Source of the DNA: Bremia lactucae
Lineage: Eukaryota > Oomycota > Peronosporomycetes > Peronosporales > Peronosporaceae
DNA: 50,267 nt
Direction of reading: 5' to 3'
NCBI RefSeq assembly: GCF_004359215.1
Contig: NW_027152075.1
Coordinates: 34,508-84,774 of the forward strand
Shown here: piece by piece, positions 8,449 through 19,382 of the stretch
Layout: each line of letters starts with the position of its first letter
How positions within the stretch are numbered: position 1 is the stretch's first letter
Made by a program: the position numbers and the translations under genes
The notes under the pieces: generated by a model
Database searches by the model: none
Told to the model about the DNA's origin: nothing
The model's input: only the letters and a program-made list of their open reading frames with translations

Positions 8449-9280
8449 GCCATGTCCTCTTCACAAGATCCCTCGGCCAAGGTCTCTATTGATCGATTCA
8501 ATGAAGACAACTACGCGACTTGGAGTCGCTACATGCGTGGCGCGTTCCTCACCAAGTCGACGTGGCACATCGTAAATCGAGAGATGTCGCCGACGTTTGC
8601 GGACTCGCGCGCCTTGGAGGACTACGTCAAGACAAGCAACGTCGAGTTCGGTCCTATGCGTTTACATATAGACGCAGACTATCATCACGTAGTTGACGAC
8701 TGCGAGGAAGCTTGGGTTGCGTGGGCGCGTATCAAGACACTATACGGCGGGTCGCAGAAGGCGGGTCGCAGAAGGCGGAACATTATCTCTTGAAGCGTCA
8801 GCTCTTTAGTATGGAATTGTCGGAAGACGGCAATGTTTTTCATCGTTGCAACAAGCTTCTCAACATCAGCGCAAACCTCTCAAGCATCGGCGCCAAGATG
8901 AAGGACGAGGATGTCGCGATTTGCTTACTGCGCAGCCTGCCCAAGAGCTACGAGAATGTCGTGCTCAACTTGGAGATGAACAGCGCGGAGCTTCGATCAC
9001 GGGACGTCGGCAAGGTGCTTACTAACGAGCATATCAAGCGGCGAGGTGCAAAGACTACAGTAATCAAGACTGAAGACGCGACCAAGGCGTTCAGTGTCGA
9101 GCGTGAACAGTACCACTGCACGTACTGCGGAAAATTGGGGCAAACGGCAGAACGGTGCTGGACCAAACAAAAAGCTGAGAACAAGGGCCCAAGACGCGGC
9201 GGCAATAGTCGTGGACGCGGGGCCAACAATGTCCACTGGCGCAGCGAGGATGACTACGAGCAGCATGATCGAGTCGCCTC
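8437..9280 (+). pseudogene. gag: gag (A2), frameshifted by a 14-bp duplication
   Basis: Begins MSPSAMSS with the first ATG in the PBS and a second in-frame ATG five codons later. The capsid domain follows ([42 protein letters not shown]). GCGGGTCGCAGAAG is duplicated (8747-8760 and 8761-8774), which shifts the frame; gag then continues in the other frame ([23 protein letters not shown]). It reaches the CCHC knuckle [14 protein letters not shown] and the [10 protein letters not shown] tail. A 209-bp insertion ends it. F gag is the best intact relative for comparison. Confidence 0.88.
8747..8774 (+). repeat. 14-bp tandem duplication in gag
   Basis: GCGGGTCGCAGAAG occurs twice in direct tandem at the GGSQKAG codons. 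The single-copy state in F, H and C shows this is a later lesion. It shifts the frame by two bases. Confidence 0.9.
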
Positions 9281-9489
9281 TATGCACAAAATTTTGTTAA
9301 AGTAATGGGGCGTGTACGCGTTACGTGAGCCACCACTCCGTGGTGGCTCACGTAAGAACGAAAAACGCATCGCCTTGTACCTATTGATTTCTTCGTACAG
9401 CCATCTTCGCCACCTCGTGTAGTATTTTTTTCCAAATCGGTGCAGCAACTCTTTGCCTGCCACCCTCAAAATACACAGCGAGCCCACTG
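9281..9489. other. 209-bp insertion with long perfect hairpin
   Basis: Present only in A2: A1, F and H have gag sequence continuous across this point (TCGCCT joined to AGTTTCGC). The block holds a perfect 15-bp inverted repeat with a 5-nt loop: TTACGTGAGCCACCA (9321-9335), CTCCG, and its complement at 9341-9355. The minus strand is open through the block (about 70 codons including LLHRFGKKYYTRWRRWLYEE), which might be a transposase fragment; the family is not recognised. No terminal inverted repeat or target duplication could be defined. Confidence 0.5.
9321..9355. repeat. 15-bp perfect inverted repeat (hairpin)
   Basis: Stem TTACGTGAGCCACCA / TGGTGGCTCACGTAA around loop CTCCG. No T-run follows, so it is not an ordinary terminator. 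It probably belongs to the transposon-like insertion around it. Confidence 0.85.
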
Positions 9490-10735
9490 AGTTTCGCTTG
9501 AGTGAGGGTTATCAACGGGCAAGAATATGCCAGGGACGTGGGCGGTCGACAGTGGTGCAACGCATCATATATGCAACGACAAAGCCAAATTTGCAAGTCT
9601 CAACGAGCGGGATGAAGGCGAGCTTTCAGTGGCTGACGGCAGCAAGGCTGCAATTAAGGGTGTGGGAACCATCATCGAGCGAGTGGTCCTACCCAATGGC
9701 AACGAATGCAACATCGAGACCACGGATGCACTGTTCGTGCCGAAAATGAACAAGAATCTGCTTTCGGTGCCGAAGATTAACAAAAGTGGCAATTTTTAAG
9801 TAGTGTTTGACGGCGATAACATGCATATTGCGCGGAAGAAAACCAAGCAAGTGGTGTTTACGGCGGATCTCGTTGATGGACTCTATTGGCTTCGGGCACC
9901 TCAACGGTCAGCAAACATGGCGACCAACATTCGTGTCATCGATCTTCATGCGCGTATGGGTCATTCACCACATGAAGTTCTTTGTAAGATGATAACCAGG
10001 GGGATGATCAAGGACGCAAAGATGCCTGCCGAAACAAATGCCTCATGCGTATGCCGCCGATGTAAGCAAGGAAAAATGGTCCAAAAACCATTCTTAAGTA
10101 ATCGTGATAAGCGTCGCTACAACACATTCGAGCTTCTCCACTTTAATATCTGTGGTCCCATGGAAGAGGTTTCGATCGGGGGCAGCCGATACTTGCTAAT
10201 ACTTGTGGATGAAGCAAGTGGGTGCATGAAAGGCTTTTGCTTGTATGCCAAGTCTGAGAGCGAGAACCATATCAAGAACTACATTTCAAGACCCAAACTT
10301 AGTATGGCAAGAAAGTTAAGTTAGTTCGCCATGATGGAGCTCGAGAATTTGCTACCAACTCGATTAAAAAGTTCTATGAAGATGAAGGCATTGAGCAGCA
10401 AATTACGATTCCATACGCACATCAGACAAATGGGACTGCAGAACGCGCCATCCGGACCATCGTGACAATCGGGCGTAGTATGCTACATCACGCCAAGCTG
10501 GACAAGTGTTTCTGGGCTGAAGCAGCGATGACGTCAATCTACGTGAAGAATCGCCTGCCATCGCCCAAGATTCCCAATATGACGTCATTCGAGATTGTGT
10601 GCGGGTCCAAGCCAAGCGTCAAACACATGCGTGTTTTTGGATGTCACGCATACATTCTGACTTTAAGGGAGAAACGTCTCAACTGGGATCCCAAAGCTCG
10701 AATCGTCATATTTTATGGGGTATGAAGAAGTCTCC
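9490..10735 (+). pseudogene. pol: Protease, pre-integrase and integrase (A2 / unit U0 start)
   Basis: The 9527-9799 frame has [12 protein letters not shown] (catalytic DSG) and [14 protein letters not shown], and stops where CAA became TAA at 9797. The next frame (9803-10324) holds [13 protein letters not shown], the zinc pair [14 protein letters not shown] and the integrase start, [15 protein letters not shown], where the first catalytic Asp is Asn. A small loss near 10285 ([11 protein letters not shown] in place of IKIQTQ-type sequence) shifts the frame; this lesion is common to all array units. VRHDGAREF and NGTAERAIRTI follow, then 10462-10725 (LDKCFWAEA, VKHMRVFGCHAY). Confidence 0.85.
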
Positions 10736-12210
10736 AAGGCATATCGAGTGTTCGATATCGCGGCCGGACAAATAGTAAAAATACGCGTGATGTCAACTTT
10801 GATGAAGCAACGTTTGGATTTTCGATGGAAAAATCAAGCGAAATAATCAAAGATGCGATAATGGACTTAGATCTTCTCGATATTAACGAAGGTGAAGTGC
10901 GGCATGTCAACTACAAGCAAACATGCAAGCGCAAAATTCGTCCAAACAAACAATGTTGCTCGTATGGCTCATCGCCAAGCTGGTTTAAAAGAAGCAAGTG
11001 CGCCGGACAACATGTATGATCGTCATCAGAAGAGCAAATCAAGTGCCCAAAACGCACCAAGATATAGTGATGAAGAGGAGAAAGAAGGCACCAGTGATCA
11101 CGACGAAGATTTCACAACCCCTGCATTCTGGGGTGCAAGTGCCAATGCAGTGTAGGCAAGCGATCTCGATGAGCCTACAACTTTCCAAGATGCTATCAAT
11201 GGACCAGACCAAGTGCATTGGCGTAAGGCCATTCAAGCAGAACTCGAGTCGATGCAAGAACGTGATGTTCTTTGTGCTGCCAAGTTACAAAAAAACCAGT
11301 GCGCAATCGGCACCAAGTGGGTGTTTAAAATTAAGCGCAAGGCAGATGACTCGATTGCCAAATTCAAGGCTCGCCTCGTCACTAAAGGATTTAAGCAGCA
11401 ATACGGCATCAACTACACGGAGACTTTCTGACCGGTGGTCAAGTACGTGACTTTACGCATGGTTATTGCATTTGCAAAGTACTTCGACTGGCCACTTGAC
11501 CAACTGGACGTAGTTACAGCGTTCCTGTATGGAGTTATGAAAGACCAAGTATTCTGTGTCATGCCAGAAGGTGTTGAAATGGATGGTGACTTTGACTCCT
11601 TGGAATCGGTAAAGGCGATCTACGGTCTCAAACAAGCTTCACGAATTTGGATTGAGGTTTTCGATGAATTAGTGCGCTCAATTGGATTTTAAGCATCGGC
11701 ATTTGACCCATGTCTATACATCAAAGTTGTGGATGGTCTTTGCATATGCTGTAGGCTATGGGTCGCGTTTTATGGAGAATCCACAGCAGGATCATTGGAT
11801 CGCAGTGAAGCGTATTTTTCTCGCTGCTTACGAGGGACGAAGTCACATGGAATCCGCATTCAACCAAGCGACAAGGTTGACTTCTGTGGGTATTCGGATG
11901 CAGACTGGGCCGGCGACCATCCTAATCGCAAGTCGACTTCGGGGGATTTGCGTTTATGCTTCTCGGTGCTCCCATAAGTTGGGGGAGCAAGAAGCAGTCA
12001 AGCGTATCGCTGTCGAGAAGGGAGGCAGAATACATCGCGCTAAGTCTGGCAATCCAGGAAGGCAAGTGGATTCACCGTCTACTGTGCGAGATTCTGAAGG
12101 CAGCTAATGATTCAGGACCAGAGCTTGTTATCTTCGAGGATAACCAATCGTGCATATAGATGACAAAGAATCCGGTGAATCATGGTCGAACCAAGCACAT
12201 CGACATCAAG
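10736..12210 (+). pseudogene. pol: Linker, RT without YVDD, and RNase H (A2 / unit U0)
   Basis: A charged linker (KRKIRPN, YSDEEEKEGTSDHDED) ends in a TAG at 11153. RT starts MHWRKAIQAELESMQERDV and runs through QLDVVTAFLYGVMK to KVVDGL. There a deletion joined at about 11739-11743 removes about 356 bp relative to A1, including YVDD, and shifts the frame into RNase H. RNase H continues YSDADWAGDHPNRKSTSG, REAEYIALS, FEDNQSCI, then an A to T change makes a stop (12157-12159). The domain ends at KHIDIK, where the array junction starts. Confidence 0.88.
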
Positions 12211-14605
12211 TTCTTCGGCTCAAGTGTCTTCACCTCAACAGCAGACTCTTCGCTCTCTTTCTTCTTTGCTCTCTCCGGCTTCAGCTTTTTATACTCAACG
12301 GTCAGCAAACATGGCGACCAACATTCGTGTCATCGATCTTCATGCGCGTATGGGTCATTCATTACATGAAGTTCTTCGTAAGATGATTACCAGGGGGATG
12401 ATCAAGGACGCAAAGATGCCTGCCGAAACAAATGCCTCATGCGTATGCCGCCGATGTAAGCAAGGAAAAATGGTCCAAAAACCATTCTTAAGTAATCGTG
12501 ATAAGCGTCGCTACAACACATTCGAGCTTCTCCACTTTAATATCTGTGGTCCCATGGAAGAGGTTTCGATCGGGGGCAGCCGATACTTGCTAATACTTGT
12601 GGATGAAGCAAGTGGGTGCATGAAAGGCTTTTGCTTGTATGCCAAGTCTGAGAGCGAGAACCATATCAAGAACTACATTTCAAGACCCAAACTTAGTATG
12701 GCAAGAAAGTTAAGTTAGTTCGCCATGATGGAGCTCGAGAATTTGCTACCAACTCGATTAAAAAGTTCTATGAAGATGAAGGCATTGAGCAGCAAATTAC
12801 GATTCCATACGCACATCAGACAAATGGGACTGCAGAACGCGCCATCCGGACCATCGTGACAATCGGGCGTAGTATGCTACATCACGCCAAGCTGGACAAG
12901 TGTTTCTGGGCTGAAGCAGCGATGACGTCAATCTACGTGAAGAATCAATCGCCTGCCATCGCCCAAGATTCCCAATATGACGCCATTCGAGATTGTGTGC
13001 GGGTCCAAGCCAAGCGTCAAACACATGCGTGTTTTTGGATGTCACGCATACATTCTGACTTTAAGGGAGAAACGTCTCAACTGGGATCCCAAAGCTCGAA
13101 TCGTCATATTTTATGGGGTATGAAGAAGTCTCCAAGGCATATCGAGTGTTCGATATCGCGGCCGGACAAATAGTAAAATACGCGTGATGTCAACTTTGAT
13201 GAAGCAACGTTTGGATTTTCGATGGAAAAATCAAGCGAAATAATCAAAGATGCGATAATGGACTTAGATCTTCTCGATATTAACGAAGGTGAAGTGCGGC
13301 ATGTCAACTACAAGCAAACATGCAAGCGCAAAATTCGTCCAAACAACAATGTTGCTCGTATGGCTCATCGCCAAGCTGGTTTAAAAGAAGCAAGTGCGCC
13401 GGACAACATGTATGATCGTCATCAGAAGAGCAAATCAAGCGCCCAAAACGCACCAAGATATAGTGATGAAGAGGAGAAAGAAGGCACCAGTGATCACGAC
13501 GAAGATTTCTCAACCCCTGCATTCTGGGGTGCAAGTGCCAATGCAGTGGAAGCAAGCGATCTCGATGAGCCTACAACTTTCCAAGATGCTATCAATGGAC
13601 CAGACCAAGTGCATTGGCGTAAGGCCATTCAAGCAGAACTCGAGTCGATGCAAGAACGTGATGTTTTTCGTGCTGCCAAGTTACCAAACAACCAGCGCGC
13701 AATCGGCACCAAGTGGGTGTTTAAAATTAAGCGCAAGGCAGATGAATCGATTGCCAAATTCAAGGCTCGTCTCGTCGCTAAAGGATTTAAGCAGCAATAC
13801 GGCATCAACTACACGGAGACTTTCTTACCGGTGGTCAAGTACGTGACTTTACGCATGGTTATTGCATTCACAAAGTACTTCGACTGGCCACTTGACCAAC
13901 TGGACGTAGTTACAGCGTTCCTGTATGGAGTCATGAAAGAACAAGTATTCTGTGTCATTCCAGAAGGTGTTGAAATGGATGGTGACTTTGACTCCTTGGA
14001 ATCGGTAAAGGCGATCTACGGTCTCAAACAAGCTTCACGAATTTGGATCGAGGTTTTCGATGAATTAGTGCGCTCAATTGGATTTCAAGCATCGGCATTT
14101 GACCCATGTCTATACATCAAAGTTGTGGATGGTCTTTGCATATGCTGTAGGCTATGGGTCGCGTTTTATGGAGAATCCACAGCAGGATCATTGGATCGCA
14201 GTGAAGCGTATTTTTTCGCTACTTACAAGGGACGAAGTCACATGGAATCCGCTTTCAACCAAGCGACAAGGTTGACTTTTGTGGGTATTCGGATGCAGAC
14301 TGGGCCGGCGACCATCCTAATCGCAAGTCGACTTCGGGGGATTCGCGTTTATGCTTCTCGGTGCTCCCATAAGTTGGGGGAGCAAGAAGCAGTCAAGCGT
14401 ATCGCTGTCGAGAAGGGAGGCAGAATACATCGCGCTAAGTCTGGCAATCCAGGAAGGCAAGTGGATTCACCGTCTACTGTGCGAGATTCTGAAGGCAGCT
14501 AATGATTCAGGACCAGAGCTTGTTATCTTCGAGGATAACCAATCGTGCATATAGATGACAAAGAATCCGGTGAATCATGGTCGAACCAAGCACATCGACA
14601 TCAAG
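12211..14605 (+). repeat. Array unit U1
   Basis: LTR piece 12211-12293 (ending CTTTTTATA in place of CTTTCAATA). Pre-integrase/integrase to about 13150 has HFNICGP (Asp to Asn), the shared frameshift near 12680 and a 4-base AATC duplication near 12947. A 426-codon frame (13222-14502) runs through linker and RT (AVEASDL with no stop; QLDVVTAFLYG) and, after the YVDD deletion at about 14134-14138, into out-of-frame RNase H. B-type variants: TTACCAAACAACC, CGTCTCGTCGCT, GAACAAG. RNase H stop CATATAG near 14551. Confidence 0.92.
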
Positions 14606-16986
14606 TTCTTCGGCTCAAGTGTCTTCACCTCAACAGCAGACTCTTCGCTTCGCTCTCTTTCTTCTTTGCTCTCTCCGGCTTCAGCTTTCAATACTCAACG
14701 GTCAGCAAACATGGCGACCAACATTCGTGTCATCGATCTTCATGCGCGTATGGGTCATTCATTACATGAAGTTCTTCGTAAGATGATAACCAGGGGGATG
14801 ATCAAGGACGCAAAGATGCCTGCCGAAACAAATGCCTCATGCGTATGCCGCCGATGTAAGCAAGGAAAAATGGTCCAAAAACCATTCTTAAGTAATCGTG
14901 ATAAGCGTCGCTACAACACATTCGAGCTTCTCCACTTTGATATCTGTGGTCCCATGGAAGAGGTTTCGATCGGGGGCAGCCGATACTTGCTAATACTTGT
15001 GGATGAAGCAAGTGGGTGCATGAAAGGCTTTTGCTTGTATGCCAAGTCTGAGAGCGAGAACCTCATCAAGAACTACATTTCAAGACCCAAACTTAGTATG
15101 GCAAGAAAGTTAAGTTAGTTCGCCATGATGGAGCTCGAGAATTTGCTACCAACTCGATTAAGAAGTTCTATGAAGATGAAGGCATTGAGCAGCAAATTAC
15201 GGTTCCATACGCACATCAGACAAATGGGACTGCAAAACGCGCCATCCGGACCATCGTGACAATCGAGCGTAGTATGCTACATCACGCCAAGCTGGACAAG
15301 TGTTTCTGGGCTGAAGCAGCGATGACGTCAATCTACGTGAAGAATCAATCGCCTGCCATCGCCCAAGATTCCCGATATGACGCCATGCGAGATTGTGTGC
15401 GGGTCCAAGCCAAGCGTCAAACACATGCGTGTTTTTGGATGTCAGGCATACATTCTGACCCCAAGGGAGAAACGTCTCAAGTGGGATCCCAAAGCTCGAA
15501 TCAGCATATTCATGGGGTATGAAGAAGTCTCAAGGCATCGAGGCCGGACAAATAGTAATAATGCGTGATATCAACGTTGATGAAGCAACGTTTGAATTTT
15601 CGATGGAAAAGTCAAGCGAAATAATCGAAGATGCGATAATGGACTTAGATCTTCTCGAGATCAACGAAGGTGAAGTGCGCCATGTCCACAACAAGCAAAC
15701 AGGCAAGCGCAAAATTCGTCCGAACAACAATGTTGCTCGTACGGCTCATCGCCAAGCTGGTTTGGAAAAAGCAAGTGCGCCGGACAACATGCATGATCGT
15801 CATCAGAAGAGCAGATCAAGCGCCCGAACGCACCAAGATATAGTGATGAAGAGGAGAAAGAAGGCACCAGTGATCACGACGAAGATTTCACAACCCCTGC
15901 ATTCTGGGGTGCAAGTGCCAATGCAGTGTAGGCAAGCGATCTCGATGAGCCTACAACTTTCCAAGATGCTATCAATGGACCAGACCAAGTGCATTGGCGT
16001 AAGGCCATTCAAGCAGAACTCGAGTCGATGCAAGAACGTGATGTTCTTTGTGCTGCCAAGTTACAAAAAAACCAGCGCGCAATCGGCACCAAGTGGGTGT
16101 TTAAAATTAAGCGCAAGGCAGATGACTCGATTGCCAAATTCAAGGCTCGCCTCGTCACTAAAGGATTTAAGCAGCAATACGGCATCAACTACACGGAGAC
16201 TTTCTTACCGGTGGTCAAGTACGTGACTTTACGCATGTTCATTGCATTTGCAAAGTACTTCGACTGGCCACTTGACCAACTGGACGTAGTTACAGCGTTC
16301 CTGTATGGAGTTATGAAAGACCAAGTATTCTGTGTCATGCCAGAAGGTGTTGAAATGGATGGTGACTTTGACTCCTTGGAATCGGTAAAGGCGATCTACG
16401 GTCTCAAACAAGCTTCACGAATTTGGATTGAGGTTTTCGATGAATTAGTGCGCTCAATTGGATTTCAAGCATTGACATTTGACCCATGTCTATACATCAA
16501 AGTTGTGGATGGTCTTTGCATATGCTGTAGGCTGTGGGTCGCGTTTTATGGAGAATCCACAGCAGGATCATTGGATCGCAGTGAAGCGTATTTTTCTCGC
16601 TGCTTACGAGGGACGAAGTCACATGGAATCCGCATTCAACCAAGCGACAAGGTTGACTTCTGTGGGTATTCGGATGCAGACTGGGCCGGCGACCATCCTA
16701 ATCGCAAGTCGACTTCGGGGGATTTGCGTTTATGCTTCTCGGTGCTCCCATAAGTTGGGGGAGCAAGAAGCAGTCAAGCGTATCGCTGTCGAGAAGGGAG
16801 GCAGAATACATCGCGCTAAGTCTGGCAATCCAGGAAGGCAAGTGGATTCACCGTCTACTGTGCGAGATTATGAAGGCAGCTAATGATTCAGGACCAGAGC
16901 TTGTTATCTTCGAGGATAACCAATCGTGCATATAGATGACAAAGAATCCGGTGAATCATGGTCGAACCAAGCACATCGACATCAAG
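14606..16986 (+). repeat. Array unit U2
   Basis: Integrase keeps the catalytic Asp (HFDICGP), but NGTAERAI has become NGTAKRAI (GAA to AAA near 15234), which removes the catalytic Glu. About 14 bases are missing near 15535 (SKAYRVFDI region), which explains the shorter period of 2381. The linker has a TAG at 15929. RT frame 15989-16753 passes the YVDD deletion (16514-16518). A-type variants: TTACAAAAAAACC, CGCCTCGTCACT, GACCAAG. RNase H stop CATATAG near 16932. Confidence 0.9.
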
Positions 16987-19382
16987 TTCTTCGGCTCAAG
17001 TGTCTTCACCTCAACAGCAGACTCTTCGCTCTCTTTCTTCTTTGCTCTCTCCGGCTTCAGCTTTCAATACTCAACGGTCAGCAAACATGGCGACGAACAT
17101 TCGTGTCATCGATCTTCATGCGCGTATGGGTCATTCATTACATGAAGTTCTTCGTAAGATGATAACCAGGGGGATGATCAAGGACGCAAAGATGCCTGCC
17201 GAAACAAATGCCTCATGCGTATGCCGCCGATGTAAGCAAGGAAAAATGGTCCAAAAACCATTCTTAAGTAATCGTGATAAGCGTCGCTACAACACATTCG
17301 AGCTTCTCCACTTTAATATCTGTGGTCCCATGGAAGAGGTTTCGATCGGGGGCAGCCGATACTTGCTAATACTTGTGGATGAAGCAAGTGGGTGCATGAA
17401 AGGCTTTTGCTTGTATGCCAAGTCTGAGAGCGAGAACCATATCAAGAACTACATTTCAAGACCCAAACTTAGTATGGCAAGAAAGTTAAGTTAGTTCGCC
17501 ATGATGGAGCTCGAGAATTTGCTACCAACTCGATTAAAAAGTTCTATGAAGATGAAGGCATTGAGCAGCAAATTACGATTCCATACGCACATCAGACAAA
17601 TGGGACTGCAGAACGCGCCATCCGGACCATCGTGACAATCGGGCGTAGTATGCTACATCACGCCAAGCTGGACAAGTGTTTCTGGGCTGAAGCAGCGATG
17701 ACGTCAATCTACGTGAAGAATCAATCGCCTGCCATCGCCCAAGATTCCCAATATGACGTCATTCGAGATTGTGTGCGGGTCCAAGCCAAGCGTCAAACAC
17801 ATGCGTGTTTTTGGATGTCACGCATACATTCTGACTTTAAGGGAGAAACGTCTCAACTGGGATCCCAAAGCTCGAATCGTCATATTTTATGGGGTATGAA
17901 GAAGTCTCCAAGGCATATCGAGTGTTCGATATCGCGGCCGGACAAATAGTAAAAATACGCGTGATGTCAACTTTGATGAAGCAACGTTTGGATTTTCGAT
18001 GGAAAAATCAAGCGAAATAATCAAAGATGCGATAATGGACTTAGATCTTCTCGATATTAACGAAGGTGAAGTGCGGCATGTCAACTACAAGCAAACATGC
18101 AAGCGCAAAATTCGTCCAAACAAACAATGTTGCTCGTATGGCTCATCGCCAAGCTGGTTTAAAAGAAGCAAGTGCGCCGGACAACATGTATGATCGTCAT
18201 CAGAAGAGCAAATCAAGTGCCCAAAACGCACCAAGATATAGTGATGAAGAGGAGAAAGAAGGCACCAGTGATCACGACGAAGATTTCACAACCCCTGCAT
18301 TCTGGGGTGCAAGTGCCAATGCAGTGGAAGCAAGCGATCTCGATGAGCCTACAACTTTCCAAGATGCTATCAATGGACCAGACCAAGTGCATTGGCGTAA
18401 GGCCATTCAAGCAGAACTCGAGTCGATGCAAGAACGTGATGTTTTTCGTGCTGCCAAGTTACCAAACAACCAGCGCGCAATCGGCACCAAGTGGGTGTTT
18501 AAAATGAAGCGCAAGACAGATGAATCGATTGCCAAATTCAAGGCTCGTCTCGTCGCTAAAGGATTCAAGCAGCAATACGGCATCAACTACACGGAGACTT
18601 TCTTACCGGAGGTCAAGTACGTGACTTTACGGATGGTTATTGCATTCACAAAGTACTTCGACTGGCCACTTGACCAACTGGACGTAGTTACAGCGTTCCT
18701 GCATGGAGTCATGAAAGAACAAGTATTCTGTGTCATGCCAGAAGGTGTTGAAATGGATGGTGACTTTGACTCCTTGGAATCGGTAAAGGCGACCTACGGT
18801 CTCAAACAAGCTTCACGAATTCGGATCGAGGTTTTCGATAAATTAGTGCGCTCAATTAAATTTCAAGCATCGGCATTTGACCCATGTCTATACATCAAAG
18901 TTGTGGATGGTCTTGCATATGCTGTAGGCTATGGGTCGCGTTTTATGCAGAATCCACAGCAGGATCATTGGATCGCAGTGAAGCGTATTTTTCTCGCTAC
19001 TTACAAGGAACGAAGTCACATGGAACCGCATTCAACCAAGCGACAAGGTTGACTTCTGTGGGTATTCGGATGCAGACTGGGCCGGCGACCATCCTAATCG
19101 CAAGTCGACTTCGGGGGATTCGCGTTTATGCTTCTCGGTGCTCCCATAAGTTGGGGGAGCAAGAAGCAGTCAAGCGTATCGCTGTCGAGAAGGGAGGCAG
19201 AATACATCGCGCTAAGTCTGGCAATCCAGGAAGGCAAGTGGATTCACCGTCTACTGTGCGAGATTCTGAAGGCAGCTAATGATTCAGGACCAGAGCTTGT
19301 AATATTCGAGGATAACCAATCGTGCATAAAGATGACAAAGAATCCGATGAATCATGGTCGAACCAAGCACATCGACATCAAG
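16987..19382 (+). repeat. Array unit U3
   Basis: HFNICGP (Asp to Asn). The 328-codon frame 18066-19052 reads linker, RT and start of RNase H continuously, because one T fewer at the deletion (18912-18915) puts both sides in frame (KVVDGLAYAVGYGSRFM). It still lacks YVDD. B-type in the linker/RT variants. It alone keeps AAG in CIKMTK near 19328, where the other complete units have a stop, so its RNase H frame (19128-19541) runs across the junction into the next LTR piece. Confidence 0.92.

Larger units (their letters stand above)
8167..12210 (+). mobile_element. Copia element A2, founder of the tandem array
   Basis: Lineage-1 element with 5' LTR (8167-8432), PBS, gag, protease, pre-integrase, integrase, linker, RT lacking its YVDD box, and RNase H up to KHIDIK. 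There the sequence jumps at 12210/12211 into an LTR R/U5 fragment and a second copy of the body. There is no 3' PPT or complete 3' LTR. Gag carries a 14-bp duplication and a 209-bp insertion. The LTR lies directly on the broken end of B without a visible target duplication. Confidence 0.88.

Noticed and set aside
9321..9355. Hairpin as a Helitron 3' end or a transcription terminator
   Set aside because: No CTRR follows at the right distance on either strand, and there is no T-run.
10285..10330. Programmed frameshift in integrase of the array
   Set aside because: F and H read through this region in one frame, so the shift is a lesion inherited from the array founder, not a recoding site.
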